DNA of 39,594 nucleotides from Bacteroidota bacterium (lineage in GTDB: Bacteria; Bacteroidota; Bacteroidia; Flavobacteriales_C; GCA-002722245). This document shows, one piece after another, positions 34,044 through 39,594 of this stretch. Within the stretch, counting starts at the first letter, position 1. Each line of letters starts with the position of its first letter. The stretch spans positions 1 through 39,594 of the forward strand of contig JAPLEZ010000099.1 in NCBI GenBank assembly GCA_026390935.1, in the 5' to 3' direction. The position numbers were made by a program, and so were the translations under genes. The notes beneath the pieces are model-generated. The model was not told the origin of the DNA, did no database searches, and saw nothing but the letters and a program-made list of their open reading frames with translations.

Positions 34044-34630
34044 ATGAACGACACACATCTTTTTTCTAGTATATTAAATTCGGCTGTAAATCTGGCGGGA
34101 CAAATAAAAAACTTTCCGGCGGAAACCGTCATTATCAATGAAGACAGCTACATTAAAAGTATTCCCATTGTTTTGAAAGGAATGAGGATGGAAAGGAAAT
34201 ATTGCTCTATTATATTAAACCTGGAGAAAGTTGCATCATGTCGTTTTTGGGAGGAATGCATCACGAAACCAGCAAAATCAAAGCTGTGGCAGAAGAGGAT
34301 GTGGAAATGCTCATGATTCCTTTAGAAAAGGCGAGTGAGTGGGTGAAGGAATATCCCGAATGGACCGACTTTATTTTTAAATTGTATCACAAACGATTTG
34401 AGGAATTGCTGGGGGTGGTGAATGCTGTTGCTTTTCAAAAACTGGATTCCCGCTTGTTGCAGCTGCTACAACAAAAATCGAAATTGTATAATTCAAAGGA
34501 AATTTCAATTACCCATCAGCAATTGGCTGATGAGGTGGGTACTACGCGTGAAGCTGTATCTCGTGTGTTAAAGCAAATGGAGAATGTTGGACTCATTAAA
34601 TTGGGACGAAACAAACTATTTCTTTTGTAA
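34044..34630 (+). pseudogene. Crp/Fnr-family regulator with an out-of-frame deletion
   Basis: Two frames make up one gene. Frame one (from ATG 34044) gives the start of a cyclic-nucleotide-binding-like domain up to SIPIVLKG (bases 34176-34181 encode KG). Frame two picks up at 34184 with EDGKEILLYYIKPGESCIMSF and continues through LGGMHHETSKIKAVAEEDVEML to a C-terminal winged helix, ITHQQLADEVGTTREAVSRVLKQMENVGLIKLGRNK. In the family about eight residues, in the KGSIxVMRxD style, separate KG from EDGKE; these are missing and the frame is changed, so the lesion at 34182-34183 is a deletion, not a base error alone. The gene leads the rhodanese/OsmC cluster and would regulate it if whole. Confidence 0.85.
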
Positions 34631-34725
34631 ATAAATCACTCTTTATTTTCTTATGTAACATTCATCACTGTGCAGCTTTTAGTTGTACTGTAGTTTTACA
34701 TTGTTAACCAATTAAAACAACTGCG

Positions 34726-34926
34726 ATGAAAAAAAACATGGCCACTGCCGATAGGATAATCAGACTGATTATTTCGGTGCTTTTTATTACCCTTTATTTT
34801 TCTGGAGTCATTGATGGCGCTTTAGGCATAACGCTCATCACGGTGTCGGTGATTTTTACGCTCACATCGCTGATCAGTTTTTGTCCGATTTATAAACTCA
34901 TAGGATTAAAGAAATGGGAAAAATAA
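34726..34926 (+). CDS. DUF2892 (YgaP-like) inner-membrane protein
   Basis: 66 residues with two hydrophobic segments (about 10-30 and 32-55): RLIISVLFITLYFSGVI and LGITLITVSVIFTLTSLISFCPIYKLIGL. The DRIIRLIIS opening and the FCPIYKLIGL end are the DUF2892 pattern, found in the membrane half of YgaP-type rhodaneses. Here the membrane part is a separate gene followed closely by two soluble rhodaneses, so the pair may stand in for a fused YgaP (inference). Its end overlaps the next gene by 13 bases. Confidence 0.85.
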   Translation: MKKNMATADRIIRLIISVLFITLYFSGVIDGALGITLITVSVIFTLTSLISFCPIYKLIGLKKWEK

Positions 34927-35114
34927 ATATGGACTTATTTAAAACCTACGGACTCACCATGGTGGGTGTATTGCTTGGAGCCATTGGAGGTTACTGGTAT
35001 TACGCTAAAGTGGGTTGCGCAACGGGTACTTGTCCAATAACTTCCAATCCGTGGATATCTACTTTATATGGAGCCTTATTGGGCGGATTAGCATTGAATA
35101 TTTTTAAAAAGTAA
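34914..35114 (+). CDS. DUF6132 small membrane protein
   Basis: 66 residues; a single ATG start at 34914 within the previous gene, or ATG 34929 giving MDLFKTYG. There are two hydrophobic segments (LTMVGVLLGAIGGYWYY and LYGALLGGLALNIF) and between them GCATGTCPITSNPW, a Cys-bearing loop typical of this family. The function is unknown; the two Cys (CATGTC) may react with sulfur or metal. It is regularly found next to rhodanese and DUF2892 genes in this phylum, as it is here (from memory). Confidence 0.8.
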   Translation: MGKINMDLFKTYGLTMVGVLLGAIGGYWYYAKVGCATGTCPITSNPWISTLYGALLGGLALNIFKK

Positions 35115-35134
35115 TAACGATAAAACAAATAATT

Positions 35135-35392
35135 ATGGGAACTCAGAAAATGAAAAATGGAACAGTAATCGATGTTCGCTCGGCTGGCGAATTTTATGGA
35201 GGTCATGCGCAAGGAGCGGTGAATATTCCATTGAATGAATTGCCTCAACGTCTCAACGAGGTAAAAGTTTTGAAAACACCCTTGGTGCTTTGTTGTGCAT
35301 CGGGAAACCGTAGCGGACAAGCACAGCAGTTTTTAATGCAACAAGGTATTGAGTGTTTGAATGCCGGACCGTGGACCAATTGCTGCGAATAA
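35135..35392 (+). CDS. Rhodanese-like protein 1 (single domain, 85 residues)
   Basis: DVRSAGEFYGGHAQGAVNIPLNEL is the N-terminal rhodanese signature and LVLCCASGNRSGQAQQFL the active loop, with the second Cys of CCASGNR as the persulfide-carrying residue. It is short, ending WTNCCE with another Cys pair. Single-domain rhodaneses move sulfane sulfur between thiols; here the setting is a sulfide/persulfide-type cluster. It starts 20 bases after the DUF6132 gene and is followed by a second rhodanese after 28 bases. Confidence 0.92.
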   Translation: MGTQKMKNGTVIDVRSAGEFYGGHAQGAVNIPLNELPQRLNEVKVLKTPLVLCCASGNRSGQAQQFLMQQGIECLNAGPWTNCCE

Positions 35393-35420
35393 TATATCTT
35401 CATCTTAAAATTTTATAATC

Positions 35421-35738
35421 ATGATAAAATCACTAAAATCAATACTTGGTCTCGGACCGAAAACGAACTACGCTCAATTAATTAAAGAAGGTGCAATTAT
35501 TTTAGATGTGCGGTCTCAGGGAGAATTCGCCAGCGGACATATTTCTAAGTCGCTCAATATTCCTGTTGATTCATTGAAAAATAATTTGGGTCAGTTAAAA
35601 GATAAAAACAAAGTAATCATCACCTGTTGTGCATCGGGTATTCGCAGTGGAATTGCGAAAGGCGTTTTGAAATCCAGCGGTTATGCAAATGTTATCAACG
35701 GAGGAAGTTGGAGTACTTTGAAAAACAAAATTAAATAA
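35421..35738 (+). CDS. Rhodanese-like protein 2 (single domain, 105 residues)
   Basis: KEGAIILDVRSQGEFASGHISKSLNIPVDSL and VIITCCASGIRSGIAKGVL mark a rhodanese domain; the active Cys is in CCASGIRS. It has a ~20-residue N-terminal extension (MIKSLKSILGLGPKTNYAQL) that the first copy lacks. The two copies are only moderately alike, so this is an old duplication or independent recruitment and not a recent tandem copy. The gene is followed by OsmC after 35 bases. Confidence 0.93.
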   Translation: MIKSLKSILGLGPKTNYAQLIKEGAIILDVRSQGEFASGHISKSLNIPVDSLKNNLGQLKDKNKVIITCCASGIRSGIAKGVLKSSGYANVINGGSWSTLKNKIK

Positions 35739-35773
35739 TCGCCGTAAGGCACTTAATTATTAAACTTGACAAT

Positions 35774-36208
35774 ATGGAAGCACACAATTATAATGTAAAT
35801 CTGCAGTGGACGGGCGACAGAAAAGGAACTTTGAGTTCTCCCGAATTAAACTCGTCGATTGAGGTAGCAACTCCTCCTCAATTTCCTAAAGGGATAGAAG
35901 GAGTGTGGTCGCCTGAACATTTTTATACAGCGGCGATCAGCTCTTGTTTGATGACTACTTTTTTATCGATCGCTGAATTTTCAAAACTAGAATTCAAATC
36001 TTTTTCCTGCAAAGCAAGTGGCAAGTTGGATCAGGTGGATGGTAAATTTTTAATGACAGAGGTTCATTTGGAAGCAACCGTAGTGATTGGTGATGAAGCG
36101 CTGCGCGAAAAAACAGAAAAGCTTTTGCACAAATCAGAAGCGGCTTGTTTGATTTCAAATTCGGTAAAAGCGAAAGTAACAATGACGCCGATTATTGTTG
36201 TGGGGTAA
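35774..36208 (+). CDS. OsmC-family protein
   Basis: 144 residues. The two family Cys are visible: SSCLMTTFLSIAEF (first) and AACLISNSVKAKVTM (second), placed as in OsmC/Ohr-type thiol peroxidases; the start LQWTGDRKGTLSSPELNSSIEVATPPQFP is also typical. Proteins of this family reduce organic hydroperoxides or act on persulfides. It closes the rhodanese cluster and its stop is one base from the end of the convergent methyltransferase gene, without a terminator hairpin. Confidence 0.92.
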   Translation: MEAHNYNVNLQWTGDRKGTLSSPELNSSIEVATPPQFPKGIEGVWSPEHFYTAAISSCLMTTFLSIAEFSKLEFKSFSCKASGKLDQVDGKFLMTEVHLEATVVIGDEALREKTEKLLHKSEAACLISNSVKAKVTMTPIIVVG

Positions 36209-36209
36209 T

Positions 36210-37007
36210 TTATTTTTTCTCTATCAAATAATATCCACAAGTAGTAAAATAATTTCTTAAATATGGAACCGCGCCAATCAATTTAGCTTGTTTGCGCGGT
36301 TTCAGCTTGAACTTGTATTTGTAAATGGGGTTGAACAAATACAATTGCTTGTTTACTATTTTATAATTTTCTGCAGCTACAATTCTTTCAAATCTTTCCA
36401 GCGAAATACCTGTGTCTTTGATGTCGATGAGTTCATCAATAATAGATTGCGGTTCACCAAATAATTTCAAAATACCTTTGTACATAAACTTTGGTAGCAA
36501 ATGAAAATAGGGCAGGAGATGCAAAAACTTACTGTTGCAAATTTGCTGATGACCACCGAAAGGCATTTGCCATGGCGGAAAACCAAAAAATATTTTACCG
36601 CCCGGTGCCAGGAATTTTTTTAATTCGTGCATCACCTTTTCCTGATTGGGAATGTGTTCAATCACATCTTTCAGGATGATGAGGTCGAACAAAAACGGCA
36701 AGTCTTTTTGTGGATCTATGTCGTAAATGTTTTTATTAATGAGGGTAAATTGTTCTTTTGGAATTTCTGCCGATAAATATTGGTTGGCTAAATCTAAGCG
36801 ACTTTGCAATAGTTCAATACCAACACCTTTAGCGCCTTTGGCCAGGAAAGAGCAAAGCACTCCACCTTCGGCACAACCGATTTCTAAAACTTTTAGCGAC
36901 GAATCAATTTTCACGAATTGCTCCACAAAAGGATGGATAAATTCGGTTGCATTGTCTTTTTGCTGCAAGTAGTACTCGTCTTTATTTTTATGGAAATCAA
37001 AGGACAT
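36210..37007 (-). CDS. Class I SAM-dependent methyltransferase
   Basis: 265 residues from ATG 37007; a TTG further left (37019) would add four residues and increase the overlap with the kinase gene. The SAM-binding motif is VLEIGCAEGG (motif I), with GVGIELLQSRL (motif II), FDLIILKDVIEHI (motif IV with the Asp/His) and FLAPGGKIFFGFPP (motif V), a usual Methyltransf_11-type order. The C-terminal part is unusual: FHLLPKFMYKGILKLFGEPQSIIDELIDIKDTGISLERFERIV. It overlaps the upstream kinase gene by 11 bases, so the two are coupled. Substrate unknown. Confidence 0.9.
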   Translation of the reverse strand: MSFDFHKNKDEYYLQQKDNATEFIHPFVEQFVKIDSSLKVLEIGCAEGGVLCSFLAKGAKGVGIELLQSRLDLANQYLSAEIPKEQFTLINKNIYDIDPQKDLPFLFDLIILKDVIEHIPNQEKVMHELKKFLAPGGKIFFGFPPWQMPFGGHQQICNSKFLHLLPYFHLLPKFMYKGILKLFGEPQSIIDELIDIKDTGISLERFERIVAAENYKIVNKQLYLFNPIYKYKFKLKPRKQAKLIGAVPYLRNYFTTCGYYLIEKK

Positions 37008-37842
37008 AATGAAAATCAATTAGTTTCTCCATTGGAGTTTGAATAATGATGCCAACCTGCGTGCCGTACTTTTTGGCTATTTTTTCCAGTTGAGCAGAAA
37101 AATGAAATGCTACAGAACCAATGAAATTGACAGGCAAATTTTTGTAGTTGTTGTACTTGGATACATGTCGTTTAAAAAATTCGTTGAAGCGTTCTTCAAC
37201 GAGTTGTTGTATCACCGGATTGGCTATATGTTTGGCCACAAATTTTGAGTAGGTGGCGCAATAGGCATTAGGATGCTTGGTGCTGTACACTTCACCAACC
37301 AAGCTTTTGCGATTGATTTTGTATTCGTTTTCAAAAGCTTGTTCAATCTCTTTGGGTAGTTCTCCATAGAGATAGTATTTTATTAATTCTCTTCCTAAAT
37401 CGGCACCGCTACCTTCATCGCCCAATAAAAATCCGGCAGAAGTTACATTGGCTACAATTTTTTCACCGTCGTACAAACAAGTGTTTGCGCCAGTTCCAAG
37501 AATGCAGGCAATGCCTGTAGATTTTCCGCAAAGGGCACGAGCTGAACCCAGTAAATCATGAGTGACAAAAATTTCGGCTTTCGGAAAAAAGGGGGTCAGC
37601 GCATTTTTTACCAATTCACATTTTTCTCCAACCGAGCATCCAGAGCCATAAAAATACACATTCGTGATGTCGTTCCAAGGAATGTTTTTGTCGCTAAATT
37701 CGGGTTCAAGCAAAAGCTTAATGTCTTCTGTAGTGTAGAAATAGGGATTGAAACCCTGGGTTTTAATAAGGGTGACATTTTTATCCTTATCAACAAAACA
37801 CCAGTCGGTTTTTGTTGATCCCATATCGGCTACTACAAACAT
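36997..37842 (-). CDS. BadF/BadG-type ATPase, probable N-acetylglucosamine kinase
   Basis: 281 residues. The N-terminal phosphate-binding motif is ADMGSTKTDWCF and the second is CILGTGANTCLY, with GFLLGDEGSGADLGREL as the conserved sugar-binding/adenosine region of the ASKHA fold. The size and the GDEGSGA block fit N-acetylglucosamine kinases of the BadF/BadG/BcrA/BcrD family rather than the iron-sulfur-containing dehydratase activators, since no CxxC-type ligands are seen. The likely reaction is phosphorylation of an amino sugar taken up or recycled from the wall. It is co-transcribed with the methyltransferase. Confidence 0.88.
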   Translation of the reverse strand: MFVVADMGSTKTDWCFVDKDKNVTLIKTQGFNPYFYTTEDIKLLLEPEFSDKNIPWNDITNVYFYGSGCSVGEKCELVKNALTPFFPKAEIFVTHDLLGSARALCGKSTGIACILGTGANTCLYDGEKIVANVTSAGFLLGDEGSGADLGRELIKYYLYGELPKEIEQAFENEYKINRKSLVGEVYSTKHPNAYCATYSKFVAKHIANPVIQQLVEERFNEFFKRHVSKYNNYKNLPVNFIGSVAFHFSAQLEKIAKKYGTQVGIIIQTPMEKLIDFHYVL

Positions 37843-37982
37843 GCTTTGCTTTTAAGTGTGGCTAAGATATTAAATGCAAAGGTGATATTGAAATTATGGC
37901 TTTTTCCACCAGAGGTTTGCTCAAAGTTGACTTTGATAGGAGAAAAACTAATTTTTATTCTTAAAATCTTTTTACTAGATTA

Positions 37983-38010
37983 GTTAAGGTACACTTAACC
38001 TTAACTTAAC
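37983..38010. promoter_or_regulatory. CTTAAC repeat block before the lipoprotein gene
   Basis: GTTAAGG (37983-37989) and CCTTAAC (37999-38005) form a perfect 7-bp inverted repeat, and CTTAAC occurs three times within 17 bases (37994, 38000, 38005). It ends 13 bases before the lipoprotein ATG and could be an operator; no sigma-factor element is clear nearby. Nothing else is seen in the gap 37843-38023. Confidence 0.3.
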
Positions 38011-38023
38011 GAACTTGTCTTTA

Positions 38024-38434
38024 ATGTATTCAAGAAAATTTTTGAATGGTCTCGTCTTTTTATGCACTTTGGTGTTGATTTCATGTGAAAAACCAGCCGG
38101 TCAGGGTGGCACATCTAGCATTAAAGGAAAAATATTTGTGAAGGACTTTAACTCTGCTGCCACTGATGTGGTTGCTGAGTACTATGCTGTTGGGGAAAAA
38201 GTGTATATCTCTTTTGGCGATAGTAAAACGGTGGGCAACGACGTGAATTCGGGTTCTGATGGTTCCTTTGAATTTTTATATCTCACCAAGGGAAAATATA
38301 CCATTTTCGCTGAATCTCGAGATACCAGTATTCATGTTAGTGGTGCAAGTAAAACCGTTGCCAAAGAAATTGAAGTAAATATTACAGAAAATGGCTCTGT
38401 GACTGATGTTGGTGAAATTGTTATTTATAAATAA
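38024..38434 (+). CDS. Small lipoprotein with a carboxypeptidase-regulatory-like sandwich
   Basis: 136 residues from ATG 38024; the frame also opens at TTG 38015, but the ATG gives a normal signal. The signal ends LVLISC (lipobox Cys). The mature part has IKGKIFVKDFNS, then GSDGSFEFLYLTKGKYTIFAES, the pattern of a carboxypeptidase-regulatory-like/CNA-B-type beta sandwich, and ends VTDVGEIVIYK. It is likely anchored in the outer membrane or facing the periplasm. The function is not readable. Confidence 0.75.
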   Translation: MYSRKFLNGLVFLCTLVLISCEKPAGQGGTSSIKGKIFVKDFNSAATDVVAEYYAVGEKVYISFGDSKTVGNDVNSGSDGSFEFLYLTKGKYTIFAESRDTSIHVSGASKTVAKEIEVNITENGSVTDVGEIVIYK

Positions 38435-38485
38435 GAAATCTTAATTCAGCTGCTTATAATGCAGTTTTGTGTATAAACAAACCCT

Positions 38486-39594
38486 ATGAAATCAATAACT
38501 CTACTCTTTTTTACTTTCAGTTTTACATTGGGATTTTCGCAATGGTCTAGCGATTCAACTTTGAATAATGCAGTTTGTACAGAGATATATGACCAACAGG
38601 ACTTAAAAATAACAGAAGATGGTAAAGGAGGTGCCATTATTTCTTGGCTGGATTATCGCAATGATCCTTTATTAAAAGCAGGAGATGTATTTGTGCAGAG
38701 AATTGATGCAAATGGATTTGTTAAATGGACCGCTAACGGCATAGCTGTGTGCACCAATGCGAGTGATCAATACGGAATTGTGATTGAATCAGATGGTGTT
38801 GGTGGGGCATATTTAGCGTGGGTTGACAGACGCAACGGAAATAGGGACATTTATGCTCAGCATCTTGATTCAAATGGTATAGCAAAATGGACTGCTGATG
38901 GTATTGCTGTTTGTACCACTGCTCAAACACAGCAAAATGTTCGCATCGTGAGCAATGGAGTTGATGGGTGCATACTCGTTTGGGAAGATCAGGTAAGTAG
39001 CTTTGATGTGTTTGCACAAAAGATTAACGGCAGTGGTGTTGTGCAATGGAGTGCACAAGGACTTAATGTGAGTTCTTCTTTGGGAGATCAAATTAATCCT
39101 AAAGCAGTTAGTGATGAAGCGGGGGGCGTTATTGTGACTTGGCAAGATAAAAGAAATGGTTCGGATTACGATATCTACGCTCAGCGTGTTTCAACGGATG
39201 GAATTGTACTTTGGACTGCCAATGGAAAGGTGATTTGTAATTACGCAGGAACACAATCGAATCCTAAAATCGCCAGTGATTTTAATGGCGGAGCAGTGAT
39301 TGCTTGGCAAGACAAGCGAAATGGTTTGGATTACGATATTTACGCTCAGTATATCAAGGGAGATGGCGCCACTTCTTGGTTGGCAGGTGGTAAAGCAGTG
39401 AGCACGGCAACAGGTTCGCAATCGGCCATCGATATGACGTCTGAGGCTGGCAGCGGCGTAATCATTGCTTGGAAAGATTCCCGTCAAGGAAATTCAGATA
39501 TTTATGCTCAAAAAATTAATTTTTCGGGTGCTATTCAATGGCTGGCCAATGGAATGGTGGTGGTGAATTCTGTTTTCGATCAAATAAATCCAAA
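38486..39594 (+). CDS. Exported tandem-repeat (beta-propeller-like) protein, 5' part
   Basis: Open from ATG 38486 to the window end, 369 complete codons with no stop. A signal peptide (ITLLFFTFSFTLGFSQ) is followed by about six repeats of 53-55 residues. Each has GGAxIAWxDxRNG, DIYAQxIxxxG, xxWxANGxxVC and a variable link; examples are VIAWQDKRNGLDYDIYAQ and VTWQDKRNGSDYDIYAQR. Such WxDxR...DIYAQ repeats look like blades of a beta-propeller; surface proteins with T9SS domains often have them, so a sorting domain beyond the window is expected but not seen. The first repeat is the most different. Confidence 0.8.
   Translation, partial: MKSITLLFFTFSFTLGFSQWSSDSTLNNAVCTEIYDQQDLKITEDGKGGAIISWLDYRNDPLLKAGDVFVQRIDANGFVKWTANGIAVCTNASDQYGIVIESDGVGGAYLAWVDRRNGNRDIYAQHLDSNGIAKWTADGIAVCTTAQTQQNVRIVSNGVDGCILVWEDQVSSFDVFAQKINGSGVVQWSAQGLNVSSSLGDQINPKAVSDEAGGVIVTWQDKRNGSDYDIYAQRVSTDGIVLWTANGKVICNYAGTQSNPKIASDFNGGAVIAWQDKRNGLDYDIYAQYIKGDGATSWLAGGKAVSTATGSQSAIDMTSEAGSGVIIAWKDSRQGNSDIYAQKINFSGAIQWLANGMVVVNSVFDQINP

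Noticed and set aside
34202-34630. Separate short Crp-type regulator from TTG 34202
   Set aside because: The residues just before it (EDGKEI) continue the family match in the same frame, so it is the rear part of one gene with a lesion, not a new gene.
1-39594. tRNA, rRNA, CRISPR, transposase or integrase genes
   Set aside because: Read through all gaps over 100 bases on both strands and saw no cloverleaf-like, rRNA-like or regularly spaced repeat sequence, and no such proteins among the frames. A covariance-model scan would be needed for small RNAs.

Overview
The window looks like a chromosomal segment from a member of the Bacteroidota. The main reasons are four large exported proteins or protein families typical of that phylum (two with type A and one with type B type-IX-secretion C-terminal sorting domains, one tandem-repeat exported protein cut by the window end), AT-rich DNA, weak ribosome binding sites, promoters of the TTTG / TAnnTTTG kind, and several gene families most familiar from this phylum (DUF2452, DUF6132, 7TMR-DISM/SpoIIE sensors). 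I see no rRNA, tRNA, CRISPR array, transposase, integrase or phage gene. The region is a mosaic of small operons rather than one island.

Layout. 1-2077 (+): the end of a di-haem c-type oxidoreductase, a Tat-type Rieske lipoprotein and an outer-membrane porin. 2113-9535 (-): a two-gene secreted unit, a GH26-like glycosidase with PKD and jelly-roll-like domains (type A sorting signal) followed after one base by a 1495-residue beta-helix/Ig-like protein (type B sorting signal). 9802-10821 (+): a DUF1016/PDDEXK nuclease. 10985-20425: a lipid-flavoured neighbourhood with a patatin phospholipase (+), a membrane metallophosphoesterase and a DUF4239 membrane protein (-), a 1141-residue fusion of a GMC (cholesterol-oxidase-like) flavoenzyme with an alpha/beta hydrolase that carries Cys at the nucleophile position (+), and, overlapping it by four bases, a 7TM/SpoIIE-phosphatase sensor. 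20613-22076 (+): a Fic AMP-transferase fused behind an AbiEi-like antitoxin domain.

22151-24196: an SRPBCC protein (-) diverges from an operon of a eukaryote-like 6-pyruvoyl-tetrahydropterin-synthase-type enzyme, GTP cyclohydrolase I and a DUF2452 protein; a perfect 11-bp inverted repeat sits between the two start codons and looks like a shared operator. 24197-26715: a short gene-poor stretch with two ~200-bp copies of a structured, MITE-like repeat bracketing a stop-interrupted lipoprotein gene and an unknown exported protein, followed by a coiled-coil-like unknown protein and another hairpin-rich repeat.

26716-31527 (-): a complete molybdenum-hydroxylase operon (2Fe-2S subunit, Tat-exported Mo subunit, cytochrome c, XdhC, MocA-like nucleotidyltransferase), except that the 2Fe-2S gene has a one-base deletion that also removes a cluster cysteine. 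31760-34021 (+): another type A secreted beta-helix protein. 34044-36208 (+): a Crp/Fnr regulator broken by an out-of-frame deletion, followed by DUF2892 and DUF6132 membrane proteins, two single-domain rhodaneses and an OsmC protein, i.e. a persulfide/redox-type cluster. 36210-37842 (-): a BadF-type sugar kinase and a methyltransferase with overlapping reading frames. 38024-39594 (+): a small lipoprotein and the start of a beta-propeller-like tandem-repeat exported protein.

Three of about 36 genes carry inactivating lesions (24678, 31229, 34182). That is unusual for a region with otherwise intact operons; either there is real decay or the assembly has errors, and reads are needed to decide. 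The most promising unexplained items are the GMC-hydrolase/patatin/phosphoesterase/SpoIIE neighbourhood, the palindrome-controlled pterin operon, the AbiEi-Fic fusion and the ~200-bp structured repeats.
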